From Malania oleifera (Eukaryota > Streptophyta > Magnoliopsida > Santalales > Ximeniaceae), in assembly GCF_029873635.1 (NCBI RefSeq), contig NC_080419.1:75628597-75692596 (forward strand): a stretch of 64,000 nucleotides of DNA. The letters are read 5' to 3'. This document shows, one piece after another, positions 20,974-33,673 of the stretch; the stretch's first letter is position 1, and each line of letters begins with the position of its first letter. The notes under the pieces are model-generated. The model was not told the DNA's origin, searched no databases, and saw nothing but the letters and a program-made list of their open reading frames with translations. The translations under genes were made by a program, and so were the position numbers.

Positions 20974-23209
20974 TGTTAGAATTGGTGTATTCCCAAGAGG
21001 GGGGGGGGGGTGAATTGGAATTTTAAAACTTTTTCACCAAGGTTGATCTATGCAACAACGGTATGTACACAACCTAGGAACAGTCTATACAGTTTCCAAG
21101 TGCGTAGATAAATATACTGTGAAAATTAAGTCATACGCATCATTCACCCATAACATACACGTGCGGTAAATATAAAATACAGAAATATAAGCAAACACAC
21201 GATATGTTATCGGGGTTCGGCCAACTGTGCCTACGTCCCCGCCTCAAGCTTGCAAGCTTGAGGATTCCACTAATAGCTTACTTAAGGGTGGAGCAGCACC
21301 GTTTACAACCAGGTCAAATTAAAACAGGGCTGACCTCAACCTTAACCAGGTCAATTAGCGGGGCTGACCTCAACCTACACGCCTTAATAGGACGACGCAC
21401 CTAGCTTTCTTAACCGGGTCTAAGCCAATCCGGGACTATTCCAGGGCTAGTCTCCCTCTTCAGGCCCGTGCCTGGAAATACAACAGTATTTAAAATACAA
21501 TCAAATGGTACAATGAATAAGCTTTCAAGTAAAGCAGATGTGTACCCAAATACGCGCAATTACAAACACCATAGTATGATTCAATATGTAAGCTCATTGT
21601 GGTCTAAGATGTCAACTCTCAAATAGATTTACTATCGTTGTAATGAGTGCGTGAGAGTGCAAACCTAAATGATCTTTGTATCACAGGATATTCAATCTAA
21701 GTGTTCAAACAAAGATATTATCCAAACTTCATATATTTCAATCAACATGTTTTCTCAATGCATATATGTATATGAAGCTCTAGCAATGTATTTGGTTTGC
21801 AAAAAGAGTTTAATCTTTGTATTCAACTATAGATATAAATCAATGAATATTGCAACAAAGATTTCTTTTCTCACACAAACAAATATCTCTGTAAAGATTT
21901 ATCAAGACAAAGCACACTAGATATTTGAAAGCATTTTGAAAATGTTTTGCAACCAAAAACAAATACAATCTTCTTAAGATGTTGCAATGAAGGTGCAAAT
22001 TGTAGAAGATCTATCAAAGTCTTCTTAGGATAGACTTATTAACAAAGTCTCCTAAGAATACTTAGGTTTAGCTCTCAATGAAAATATATCAATCAAATAT
22101 GAATGGGAGAGCAAATCTATTAAATATAAACACTTAAAACCAACTTACAAATGATGTAGGCAATATGGGAAGGTAAGATTGAGTGTGTGGAGCTTGGAAA
22201 TGAGTATTATAGGGTTTTGGTTTTTCAAAGAATTTTCCCTAATCAAAGTGGCTAATCACTCTCTAACTTTCTCAAATGAATTCATATATATAGGCAAGGG
22301 AGAAAATATGACCGTTGGGGACCTATTGGGTATTATTAGAAAAGTTTAATGACGTTTAAGGCATTTTAACCTTGTTTAAAAATATTAACTGCGGTAAAAA
22401 AATCAGGGCAACCCGAGAGGTCCGGTCGATCAGAAACGGTTCAGTCGACCAGGACTCAAATGGCTCAGTCGACCAGGGGTATTTTGAACTGAGTGGTCAG
22501 TCGACCGAGGCAAGGCGATTTTCCAAATTCCTGAGGTTCGGTCAACCGGGCCTTTTTGAACTGAAGGGCTCGGTCGACCAGACCGTTGGGAATTCTCCCA
22601 AGACCCTATGGTTGACCAGGTAGTTGGAGTACAAAAAGTGGTCGGTCGACCGAGAGGTCAAAATGTTGACTCCCAGGTGGTTCGGTTGACCAGCAAGAAA
22701 TGAACTATGAAGTTCGGTCGACTAGGCCAAGAATGAACTGTTTTGGCCGGTCAATCGAAAGTGCACCAAGTGTGCATTTCGGTCCCGTATTGACCCAGGC
22801 AAGTCTTATTCAAGTGCCTAACAAACATATGATTATATGTGTGTGTCCTAAGGTCACTTGGGGTCCAATTTGAAGACACCGAAAAAGTCCGGTGTCGGTC
22901 GACCGAAGGTCGACCAAAGGTGAACCCTAAGGTCTTTCTACGGTCCTTTCTCATTCATGGTTCGGTTTGAGCTTACAAAATAAATGATGCACGTGATGTG
23001 TGTGAGCTTATTACAAACCAAATGCCCTAATTACTATTACAGACCAATATAAATTTATTACAATGAATATGTTTTGGTCTTCAAGCTTCTCTTGCTTTGT
23101 GCACATCTTGATCTTATCATTCTTGATTCCTATACAAAACCTCAAACGCTCATTAGATACAATGAGTATTTGTCATAATCAAAACCGGGCGTGACCAATA
23201 AGGTCAATA
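20974..23209 (-). mobile_element. solo LTR, Copia family C
   Basis: The 2,236-bp solo LTR has a perfect target duplication, GAAAA, at 20,969-20,973 and 23,210-23,214. In plus coordinates it opens TGTTAGAATTGGTGTATTCC with a run of G (complement of the LTR's CACCCCCC end) and closes at GACCAATAAGGTCAATA. A TATA-like run lies near 22,283-22,292. No primer site or polypurine tract adjoins it. It sits inside the D-family LTR in the same orientation. Confidence 0.92.
22412..22925. repeat. array of GGTCGGTCGACCGA-type palindromes in the family C LTR
   Basis: More than ten copies of a unit around the palindromic core GGTCGACC occur: GGTTCAGTCGACCAGG, GGCTCAGTCGACCAGG, GGTCAGTCGACCGAGG, GGTCGGTCGACCGAG, GTGTCGGTCGACCGAAGG, and weaker forms with TCAATCG or TTGACC. 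Spacing is about 20-45 bases. The same array recurs in the second family C LTR at about 42,440-43,020. Confidence 0.85.
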
Positions 23210-24233
23210 GAAAAGTTCCTCAAATAAGTAGATTAGTACACGTTAGATTCAAAATAATACTTCAAAATAAAAATATAAAAGTTGAAGCTCAAAGTATATC
23301 ACCAGAACTGATTAAAGATTTGATTTTTAAAAGATCAAATTAGTTTCTCGAAGTGAAACAATCAAGAAAACAACAGCCACCTTATGCAGACAAGAGTATA
23401 CAAAATTTGTGCGTGTCGTTCACTTTTCAAAATGTGTTCTTGCCCAAATGTGTGAGAATAATATGCTTAAATAGTGCAAAAGGGTTTCAAAAACATTCCT
23501 TAGAATTTTATCTCAATTTGAAAACCATTTACACAATATGTGGAAATAAGATCAACACTGTCAAACGTTTAAACACACGCTTCAGTTGCCTATACTTGAA
23601 GGGTCAGTTGCCTGTGCTCTTTTAAAATTAGCATATTCTAAAAGTCAGAATGAGGTCAGTTGCCTGTGCCTGATAGGTCAATAGCCTATGCCTATTTTGT
23701 TTGAATATTTTCAAACACAGATGCACCACAGTCGCCTGATGACTTAAAATCAGTCGCCTGCCCTACAAAAAAACTTGTTTTTCAATATTTTTGGTTCCAA
23801 ACTTAATTCTCATATTTGAAAACTCAATTTGGACTTTGAGAAAAAAAATTTCCATGAATAAAATCAAGTATCTAAGTCCAATGACATATCCTGGGAGCTT
23901 CAATAAGTCAATATTGAGTTTTGAAGTACTTACATAAGACTTCTATTTGACTATTCTATCTAAGTGCTTAAGTCTTCATGTTGTGAAGCTTCCAATATGT
24001 CTTCTGAGTTTTGTGCAGTGCTTCAACAAGCTTTATGTCTTACATGACTTGAACTTTCATGTTTATCAGGTCTCGTAGCCTTACGTGTGATTGTCCATTC
24101 AAGCTCTTTAAGCATATCCACTTGAAACCTTAAGATCACTTAAGTCCTGAAACCCAAACTTGCATAGACATGTTAAGTAACCTTAATTTGTTATCATTAA
24201 AATGAGATTAAGCCTTATTAGGCCAACACGTAT

Positions 24234-25380
24234 TTTTTTTCAAGGTTCGGCTTACCACCTACGTCCTTGCCTCAAGCGACGTGTTGTGAGGATTTCATTT
24301 ACCGCTCCGTTTAATAGGTCATGTATCCCTTTCTCCATTGGCAAGTGGAGACCCATCTCTAATGAGAACACCCTCTCGCTAAGCAACGATTCAAAACCCT
24401 GAACCGTCAATTTATAAAACAAGCAATACAAATAGTTCATACAATAAAAGTACTCTCAGCAAAGCAAAATTTATACAAGATAAAGCACTATATACTTCAA
24501 GAAATCAATATAGAATTGAAGCTCACAAAGACTTCTAAAGTAATATGATTGTAGGATTAAGAATTTAGAAAATGAGAATTAGAATTTTGTCTTGGGCTTT
24601 TAGCAAGAACTCATAACAGTTTATAAGAGTGTATATCAAAAGTATAGCAAAGATTTGAATTGTATATGTGAGTACTGGTTACCCTAATTTTCCAAAAAGT
24701 AATCTTTATATAGAGTAGGAAAATATTGCTACCGTTTTCCCCAAGTTTGGAAACCAAATCATTCGAATTTGGAAAGAAATCAATGCTGCTAACAAGTTTA
24801 AAACATAAACTTCAATCACCTGAACCATAAGGTTAGTCGCCTGAACTAATTCAAAATAGTGCTCCAGAAGAGGCAGTAGCAGTTCAATTGCCTGACCCTG
24901 TTCTGTTTTATTATTAACACTGGCAATAGCATATCAGTCGCCGGAACACTATACCACTTAGTGTTTTTCAAATTTTGATTCCAAAACTTGTTTTTATTTA
25001 CTTTGAAAAGTATTTTGGACCTTATAAAAATATTTTCCATAATCTAAATCAGGTCTCTAAGTCTAGAATAAATCCTAAGAGCGTCAAACACAATATTGAA
25101 CTTAGAAGTACTTACATGAGACTCTAAAAAGATAAATACAAATAAATTCATAAGTCTTCATGTCGTATAACTTCAATAATTGTCCGAGCTTTGATCAACT
25201 CTTCAGTACGCTTCATATTCTTCATGACTGGTAGCTTTATGTTTAAGATTCATTCAATCCTTTCTAAGTAGAACCATCTTACTTTATAAAACACTTGAAT
25301 TTTGAAACTAAACTTGAAAGCACAATTAGTAACCTTAATTTGTTATCATCAAAACAAGATTAAGCCTTATTAGGCCAACA
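24234..25380 (-). mobile_element. partial Copia family D LTR
   Basis: On the minus strand it starts TGTTGGCCTAATAAGGCTTAA at 25,380 and runs to CCTTGAAAAAAAATA at about 24,234, where the other D LTR begins. It has the same GGTTCGGCTTACCACCTACG segment as D LTRs elsewhere, and TCAATCACCTGAACC-type motifs near 24,820-24,950. I infer that the D element to its left inserted into this older LTR, with CGTAT at 24,229-24,233 as one target duplication. Confidence 0.7.
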
Positions 25381-26608
25381 CTACACTTGGACACACACAC
25401 ACACACACACACACACACCCAGCCTATCTACTATAGTAATATGATGTTTTGTTGAAAAATAATATATGATTATGAAAGAGAAAAAATCATATAAATCATT
25501 GAAATAAATGAAAAAAAAAAAAGATTAATATAATGAAATTTGCATACAAAAATTAAAAAACATAATTAGAGGCATAATATCCTTGATTTGATAATGTACT
25601 ATGTGAATGAATTGACTTAATAGCAAGAAAGTTCTTTTTATAAACTACCTATATGTAGTATTGATAACTATATTTTTTTTCTTCCACTAACTATATCCTC
25701 TTGTTCCAATTTTGTAACCCATCTAACAAAGCAATCAAAAAGATAAGTAAGCATGACTTACACAGATCAAAACAAAAAAGAAAAAGAAAATAAGAGTTAT
25801 AAAATTTAATGTTTTTTGGATATTAATTTGTATTTTTTTCTCAATATAACTCACACCAATAGCCCATAAACCTTGAGTAAGAAAGAGAATGTGAAATTTT
25901 TAGCTACCTTTCCTTTTCTTAACATTCTATAGTATTCAAAATATTTTTCAAATTGATTTGTCTTTAGTTCTAAAAAGAAGTTTTTTTGGGCTTCCAATTC
26001 TTTCAAACACCAAGAAGGCATGACCAATGGACCCACTCTAAAAAATAGTGCACAAAATGCAATGGTTTTTCCAACATGAAGCGGGTTTTGACAAACCCAC
26101 TTTGAACATTGTCACTAACCCATTGCCGGATATATCAACATACTCATTTATTTAACACATTCCAATCATTCTCAATTTCTTTTCTAGGCTTGGTTGACTT
26201 GCCAATAATGGATAATGGAAATTTTTTACAGTAAAAAAGTCCTCCATTTTTCCTTTCTAAATGCAAGGATGACTCCTATCCAAATAGACCATCATGATAG
26301 TGTTCATCTCCATGACTACATACCAACCAAGCTTTGATTCCATTATTGGAGAAGGGAGTTATGGAGGTGATGGCCAAAACACAATAGCCTAAGATAAACC
26401 TTCTCCTAGTCGAAGTCAACATAAGTAGTGTGGCAATGTTCTGGAGAGGGGTCCTGAATGGCAAGGAATGATAACAATATTGATGGTTGATGGAGTCACC
26501 ACTAATTTGTTATTTTATTAGGTGCAATTAGTTCATCTAACTACTATTCGTTGATTGGTCTTTAGACTAATCCTAAGGCCAAGAAACTAGTAATCATGGT
26601 CTTCTTTT
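25381..26608. other. unassigned AT-rich sequence with an (AC)n tract
   Basis: (AC)n occupies 25,391-25,418. The rest has only short leftward frames (25,851-26,036 and 26,276-26,464) whose products I do not recognise. They could be fragments of a decayed host gene or of an unknown element. No LTR, tRNA or pol motif is seen. Confidence 0.4.
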
Positions 26609-27956
26609 ACAAAAGTTGGGATCAGGCAACTGACATTTTTGTGCTAATGTTTTTTGAGCAAATAGAATCGAGACAGGTGACTAACACTTAAACATCCAGT
26701 TGACAAACTCAACACTGAGTTTTGAAAATACGCTGAACTTAAAAAGCTTAGGCGATTGACCATGGCGGTACAATCAACTGAAGTTCATGTTTTAACTTTA
26801 AAATAGCGTTGGGAAATTTTCCAAAACTGATTTCTTGACTCCCAAACTTGGAGAATACTTGGGAAATACAACAAGAAACTTGGGAAAATGATAATATACT
26901 TTACTACTCTATAAATACTTCTTATTTTCACAAATTATAGACACATATCAAGCACATACAAATTACAAACTTAGAGTTGTCTTACTGAAATTCTTACTGA
27001 AATACTGATGTGCTATTGCTGATACAATCCACGGATTTCTTATCTAATTTGACCCCTAGTGATATTCATCTGAGCTTCATTATTCTATATTATTTATTAT
27101 TTGAAGTATACTGATTTTGAATTGTACCAATATGCTCTAACTGAGAGTTCTACTTGTACAAACAAAAGTTGTTCCTCGTTTTTGTTTTCTTGACGATTCA
27201 GGATTGTTGGATCATTGCCCAGCAAGAGCGTGTTCTCGTTAGAGAGGGATCTCCACCTGGAATGGAGAGAGGTTGTAACATCACCTAGTAAAGAAATTGG
27301 AAAGGAATCCTCATAGCGTGTTGCTTGGGGTAAGGATGAGGCCGCTGGCCAAACCTTGTGAAAAATTTGGTGTTCCTCTTTTCTTCCCTTAATATCTTTA
27401 CATTCTTATAAGTATAAAAATTGCACGTATGCTTATTTAAATTGTTAAGAACTTGTTGAATATTTGGGAATTGCTGGAATATTGATTATCTTTAATCAAA
27501 GGAACTCTATTGATTGTTTATTGGTTTGAAAAATCAGGTTATACTTGAATACTGAATTGCGGAGTATTGGGAGTTGGCCAAAATTCTAAATATTGAAGAT
27601 TTTAAGAATAATAGTTGAAATAAACCTTATTAATTTATCAATAAATATATATTGTAGGGGTTTTGAGATCAATCTTATAAAATTCTATCTTGATATTTAT
27701 TATTGGAATTTAACAACTAATCTTTAATATGGTTCATTTGTAAAAGATTGAGTTTGGATTATGATAACATATTTTCATGCTAAGGATTGTTGGCTGTGCT
27801 TATAAGGTTGCTGATCAATATTATTGTGATTGTGTGACTGTTAGAAATTAATTTGAAAGGGGTAATACTTAACTAAAGTATTTGTAAATCTAAGTTATTA
27901 AGAAAAATTTAAAAACAAAATTCACCCCCCCTCTTGGGAGTACACCTCAATTCTCA
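26609..27956 (+). mobile_element. 5'-truncated Copia family D LTR, plus orientation
   Basis: It matches the reverse complement of the D LTRs over the GGTTGTAACATCACCTAGTA and GGATCTCCACCTGGAATGG region, and ends CCCCCCCTCTTGGGAGTACACC with CTCA at 27,956. The beginning (TGTTGGCC) is missing. Motifs CAGGCAACTGAC, CAGGTGACTAAC, TAGGCGATTGACC and CAATCAACTGAAG (26,625-26,795) are the D-type array. No primer site follows; 27,957-28,107 is short, unassigned host sequence. Confidence 0.75.
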
Positions 27957-28107
27957 TTAAGTATAAATTAATTAAATAAAAAGTTGGTGCGATCCAAGGA
28001 AATTAGACTAGTTCAAATGGCTTGAACTAGGTCAACAGGTCAATTTGAGTTGACCTGGGTCAAGTCAGATTGATTAGGTTAAAGGGAGAGGGAAAGGCGA
28101 AAGATAG

Positions 28108-29884
28108 CATTGACTCTATGAGTCCAATCCTGTTTTGATAATGACAAATCACATAATATCTTTCCTATGCATTAAGATTGTGAATAGGATCATTACTTAG
28201 TATGCGCGGAAGGTAAGGAAGTTATGGAAGCCATGAGGAACTTAAAGCATATACAACCTGACACACTCCATGGAATTAGAAGAGCGCATGGAAGAAGCAA
28301 ACTTCAAGTTTTTCGATTGTAATGGGTATTTAGTATTTGATTGTATTTACATATCTCACATGATAGAGTTGTAAGCTCACAATAACATATAGATGGACCT
28401 TAGGATACATGCATTATATGAAAATTTACACTCACTTATCCTAGGTTGACTCGGGCTGAATAAGGCAGTCGTCAAAGAACCCTATGGTCTCATCGACGCA
28501 CGTATGAAGGCCACTCAGCGACGAACGTTTTGTTCTCATTGACGAGAAAATACCAAGAGCTCAAAAATCTCAAATAGTCCTCTCGTCAAGAAACCCTTGT
28601 TCTCATCGATGAACAAGTGTTGAATACTTGACGACAAAGCTCGCGGTGCAAAGCGACATATCAGCGCGGACATAGATGAAAACCTTTTATTTTAAATGAT
28701 CCAACAGCCATAATTTGATCAAATACTGAGAACACTTATAATTATAAGCTCTAAACCCTAGAGCATCACTTTTTGCATACATGTTGAGAGCCTTGAATGT
28801 ATTACAAACTTCTTTCCTGCACTCCAAAGCATTCACTCAAATCTTTTGCAAACAACTTGGGTATTGAGGTTTGGTAAACAAAGTATCATTTTTGACATAT
28901 TGATATTTATTCTCAATGTTTTGTACTCTCATATTCATTTTGTTAAATATTTCTTGAGAGTAAGAAGTTGAGTTCTTCATATATATATATATATATATTT
29001 ATGTAAAAAAAATCTTTAAAGGGTTTGAAAATATTCACTTTTATCCAAAGTTTTAATCTCAGCTCAATTATTGCAAAACATATGTCATTAGATCTTTGAA
29101 GCAAACATGTCCTTCAAATATTTTATAAAGATCATATTGTAGATTAGATATTTGGAGCAAAACTGATTGATTTAGATCTTTGGAGAAAAACTGATTTACA
29201 TATATTTTACAAAGATCATTTAGTTGGATTCAATCTTTGAAGCATAATAGTTATATCAATTTTTGTACAAAGATTACTAAAAAACTTTATTGACCATATC
29301 ACATACACTCATTGAGCTTCATGATATATCATCAGAGTATGTATTAGGATTTCAATTATACTCATTAGCTTGTTGAGAAGCATTTGAGTTTTGTAGAAAA
29401 TTGTAATCATTTTCGTTGTATTGACGGTTCGGGTTGTGAACCGTAGTGAGGAGGAAGCTACGCCTCTTGTAAGTAGCGGATTGTAACGGGTAGCTCCATC
29501 CTGGCTAAGGAGCAGAATTACTGGAATCCTTGAGTGGGTTGCTCAAGGCAAGGATGTAGGCCAGGTTGGCTGAAGCTCCTAAAAATATGCATTTGCATCT
29601 TTCTTCCCTCATCTCCTTTTAATTTCCGCTTCATTGTCAATCTTGCATGTTTGTATGTTGCCAAATATTACGAGCACTTGAGACTTAATTGAGTATCATT
29701 GAGTTTATTAAGACATTAATTTAAATTAAACTCATTAGATAGCTTAACAAATTTAAATCTAAGAATTCCCTAACTTGTGATTATTTTTTTAAAATATTAG
29801 AATAGGGATTAAGTGATAAAATAAATTTAAATAATTTTTAAATACCCAATTCACCCCCCTCTTGGGATTACACCTATATTAACA
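28108..29884 (+). repeat. 5' LTR of the family B element
   Basis: The 1,777-bp LTR ends CTTGGGATTACACCTATATT with AACA. It pairs with 46,477-48,313. The motif array at about 28,465-28,640 has a CGACGA core (for example CATCGACGCACG, AGCGACGAACG). A (TA)n run lies at 28,978-28,998. TATA-like TTATAATTATAAG near 28,735 precedes CTAAACCCTAGAGC. Confidence 0.92.
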
Positions 29885-29886
29885 TT

Positions 29887-29898
29887 TTGTATCAGAGA
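29887..29898 (+). other. primer-binding site of the family B element
   Basis: TTGTATCAGAGA lies two bases after the 5' LTR. It is the Copia tRNA-iMet site TGGTATCAGAGC with three changes. Confidence 0.8.
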
Positions 29899-29938
29899 AA
29901 AGTTACACTAGACTTAAACGTTTTTTGTATAAAAGATC

Positions 29939-31618
29939 ATGATGGCACACATCGGTGTTACTCCATTTGGTGAAGGACACTCATCCACACGACCACCCAT
30001 TTTTTGTGGTGTAAATTATACTTATTGGAAACAAAGAATGTGCATCTTCCTTAAAAATGTTGATTGGAAAGTATGGAAGATTGTCTCCAGAGTAGACCAT
30101 GTCCCTATGAAAATCATTGATAAAGAAAGTTTACCTAAGACTGAAGAGGAATACATATATGATGATTGGAAATCAGCTCAAGGTAATGCCACAACTATAA
30201 ATCTTTTGTACTGTGCATTAGATGTAAATGAGTTTAACAGAGTCATGACCTATAAGACTACTAAAGAAAATTGGGAAAAATTAGAATTCACTTATGAAGG
30301 TACCAAAGATGTAAAGGTTAGTAGGATAGATAGGCTCACTAGTGAATACAAAGCTTTTAAAATGACTGCTGATGAATCTATTCTGTCTATATACACGAAA
30401 TTCACCCACATCGCAAATTCTTTACATGCTTTTGGTATAACGTACCCCACTTATAAGGTGATCAAGAAAATTCTCAAGGGACTACCACCAGTCTGGGAAG
30501 CAAAAGGCACTGCTATAGCTGAAGAATGGATCCTAAAGGCGATGATAGTAGATGAGATGATCAGGTCACTCATAGCATACAAGCTGACAATATATGAAAG
30601 ATAGAATGAGTAGAATAAGACAAAGAAAGTAACAGCCCTCAAAGCTTCATCTAGCAATTCTAGTGATGTGAGCATTTCAGAATTAGAGGATAACATGGCT
30701 CTTCTAACTAAGAAATTTGAAAAGTTCCTGAAAAAGAATAGGAAGTACACCAGAAAAATCCAGGACTCAAAAATAGAAGAGGATGAGTCAAGCAGAAGGA
30801 AGCAAAAGGATGATCCTCCTATGTGCTATAATTGCAGAAAAGTTGGGCACATCAAGCCAGATAGTCCCCAGCTGAAGAAAGTATCCAAAAAGAAGAAAAA
30901 GACATTAAAAGTTGGTTGGAATATACATAGTACTAGTAGTTCAGACTCTGAATCTAGCGATGACTAGATTGCAAATTTGTGTCTGATGGCTTACAAAGAC
31001 CATGAGGTACAATCTTTTTGCTCTACCTCATCTTATTATTCCAGTGATATAGAAAATGAAAATAGCATGCTTTCTTATGATGAACTGCAACAGAAATATT
31101 TGTATACTCTTAAAATGCTTGAGAAAATGAATAAGAAAAATTCTGATTTGAAATTAAAATTAAAGAAATTTTCAAAATTGGTAGAAAGTCAAAATAAATC
31201 TCTTGCATCCTTAATAAAAGACAAGGATTTGAAAATTGGGGAGTTAGAAAGAAATTTGAAAAATAAATCTAAGATTATTTGTAAATTTATAGAGGGTCAA
31301 AATAATTTTGAATAACTCCTTGGAGCTCAAAGAAATTCTCTAGAAAAGGAAGGTCTTGGTTTTAATGGAAAGGAAAACCTCAAATAGAGACATATTTACA
31401 TGGGATATTTTGTGAGAGAATCGAAATCTTATGTTCCAATTGAACACTCTTATAGATATACCATATGTTTTAAATGTAAGAGGTTAGGTCACATAAAATT
31501 TGACTGTCCATTTAAGAACAAAGATGTTAAAATTAAGAAAGTCTAGAATGTTAAACGAGAGTCTAGCACTAACCTCCATGGACCCAAGAAAATCTGGGTA
31601 CCAAAAGTAGCTATCTGA
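29939..31618 (+). pseudogene. SIRE-type gag
   Basis: The nucleocapsid/capsid precursor starts at the second or third codon after the leader (MMAHIGVTPFGEG). The N-terminal domain has PPIFCGVNYTYWKQRM and FLKNVDWKVW, then the UBN2-like region with SIYTKFTHIANSL and KKILKGLPPVW. In the same frame, past TAG at 30,602, come KKFEKFLKKN and a first knuckle, CYNCRKVGHIKPDS, whose last cysteine is serine. After TAG at 30,965 comes a coiled-coil-like Lys/Leu-rich stretch (31,080-31,315). A second, intact knuckle CFKCKRLGHIKFDC is at about 31,462, and the tail GPKKIWVPK ends near 31,612. The first 1.4 kb keeps one frame with only two stops. Confidence 0.88.
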
Positions 31619-31629
31619 TTATGTTTTGC

Positions 31630-32327
31630 AGATGTGCTTGAAATTGTCTACTTCAAAGGACAATTGGTATATGGATAGCAGATTCTCGTAACATATGACA
31701 AGAGATAAAGCTAAATTTGCATCTATTACATCCAAAGATGGAGGATTCGTTATATTTGAGGATAACTCAAAAGGTAAAATTATTGGAGTTGGTAAGGTTG
31801 GTAAGAAACCTTCCCTTATTATTGATAACGTGTTATTAGTTGATGGTCTAAAACATAACCTATTGAGTATAAGTCAATTGTGTTATAAAGGTTATAAAGT
31901 CTCATTTGAACATGACAAATGGACTGTAGAAAATAAATCTAAAAACAATATATTGTTTACTGCTAATTGTCATGAAAATGTCTACACCACTACCTTTGAT
32001 AATCTTGCTTCTCAACACGTAACTTGTTTTTCTGCTATATATGAAGCTAGTTGGCTTTGGCATTGGAGATTAGGACATGCAAACATAAACTTATTATCCA
32101 AACTGGTAAAAGGAGAATTAGTTAAGGGAAAACAAATAAAATCAGGCTTTAAGAAGAAGAAAGCTATCTCCACCACTAGACCACTTCAAATGTTGCACTT
32201 AGATATATTTGGTCCTAATTGAACTCATAGTCTAGGTGGTAAATTATATGCTTTCATCATTGTTGATGACTATTATAGATTCACATGGGTACTGTTTCTT
32301 GCACATAAAGATGAAACATGTGAAAAC
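31630..32327 (+). pseudogene. Copia protease, GAG-pre-integrase and start of integrase
   Basis: The protease active site is damaged: WYMDSRFS followed by a stop and HMTRDKAKF, so the DSG triad has become DSR. The main open stretch 31,695-32,222 reads [55 protein letters not shown] and HLDIFGPN, ending at a stop. The KTXFVKDKICDACQLG segment with two zinc-binding cysteines is deleted. Coding continues as IIVDDYYRFTWVLF to HKDETCE, where the family C LTR is inserted after AAAAC. Confidence 0.87.
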
Positions 32328-33673
32328 TAATAGCTTTGGTGTATTCACAAGAGGGGGGGGGGTGAATTGGAAATTTAAAATTTATCTCCTAGGTTTAGCT
32401 AATCTAACAGTAGTATATTCGTAACCTAGGGTCTGTCTATACAATTCCAAATGCGCAGATAAATAAAATGTGCAGAAATTAAATGATGCGACGACATTCA
32501 CAATATAACATGCATATGTGATAAATAAATTATGGAAAAATAAAATGCACACACGATATGTTATTGGGGTTCGACCAATACTACCTACATCCCCACCTCT
32601 AGCTCACAAGCTTGAGGATTCCACTAATGGCTCACTTCACGAGTAAAGCAACACCAGTTACAATTAGGTTAATTAGTGGGGCTGACCTCAACCTACACCT
32701 TACCAGGATGGCGCACCTAACTTTCTTAACCAGGTGTAAGCCCATCCGAAACTATTCAACATAGCAAGTCTCCCTCTTCAGGCCCGTGTTTGGAATAGAA
32801 CAAATGTGAAATACAAAATTTTGCGTACACAAAAATATGCTTCTTACACTAAGCATATTATGTACCACTAAGCATAGTATAATCAATCAATCAATGCACC
32901 TTAAGAATGTATGAACTATAAGGTCGGTGCTCTACATGTGTAATCAACACTCAGAATAATGAATTTATCTAATTAAGCACAAGAGTGTATTTTTGAACAA
33001 TCTTTGAAACTATGTATCACTATATCTCAATCACAAGCTTAGGGTTTCAAATATTACTATCAATGGTATTCTAAATATCTCTAAAAAATACTTTCTCAAT
33101 ATTCAAGCACAAGGAGATATTTAAAAATAATCTAGTAAAAATATTTTTGCACACACAAAATACAAGCCCAAATGAGTGTTGCAATAAATAATGCAAAGAC
33201 CCACTTAGCTTTAGGATTGTTCGCACATAAGATTTATCAAATTAAATCGGTGGAAAAATCCTTTTTTATTATTCAATATGAAAATCAAATATCTCAAACA
33301 AGATTTTCAAATGCTCAAGCACAAGAGATATTTTTGAAAAACAAGCTTTGTCAAAAATATTTTTCTTCACAACAGAAGACAAGCTTTTGAGTTTTGCAAT
33401 GAGAATGCAAAAACTCATAAGCTTAAGAAGGTTTTCTCCAAATGAATTTATGAATTAAATCACTGGGAACACCTCTAGGCTTACTCTCACTAAAATAAAA
33501 AATCAATGCACTTATATGAAAGTATAAGTACGTAGGAACTATATGGAACAACTCAAAATACTCTTTCTCAAAGGGATTTTGCAATAGAATGATCAATGGA
33601 AGAGTTTATGGCTTTGAGTATGAAGAATATGAAAGTAGGGAAGATTTTGGCCAATAAAATTTTCAGAGAATTT

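Larger units (their letters stand above)
20023..24228 (-). mobile_element. 5' LTR of Copia family D, split by a solo LTR
   Basis: The minus-strand LTR begins TGTTGGCCTAATAAGGCTTAA at 24,228 and ends CACTCCCCTCTTGGTGTTAC with TCCTAATTTCA at 20,023. Net of the insertion at 20,974-23,209 it is about 1.96 kb. The primer site and gag follow it, so it is a 5' LTR. A (TA)n(GT)n tract lies at 20,120-20,153. Motifs CAGTTGCCTGTGC and CAGTCGCCTG repeat at about 23,580-23,770. The 5 bases beyond its right edge are CGTAT; the element's 3' LTR is not in the window. Confidence 0.82.

Noticed and set aside
26276..26464. Possible host gene fragment on the minus strand
   Set aside because: Only 62 codons, no recognised motif, and upstream and downstream frames are full of stops. 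Left as unassigned.
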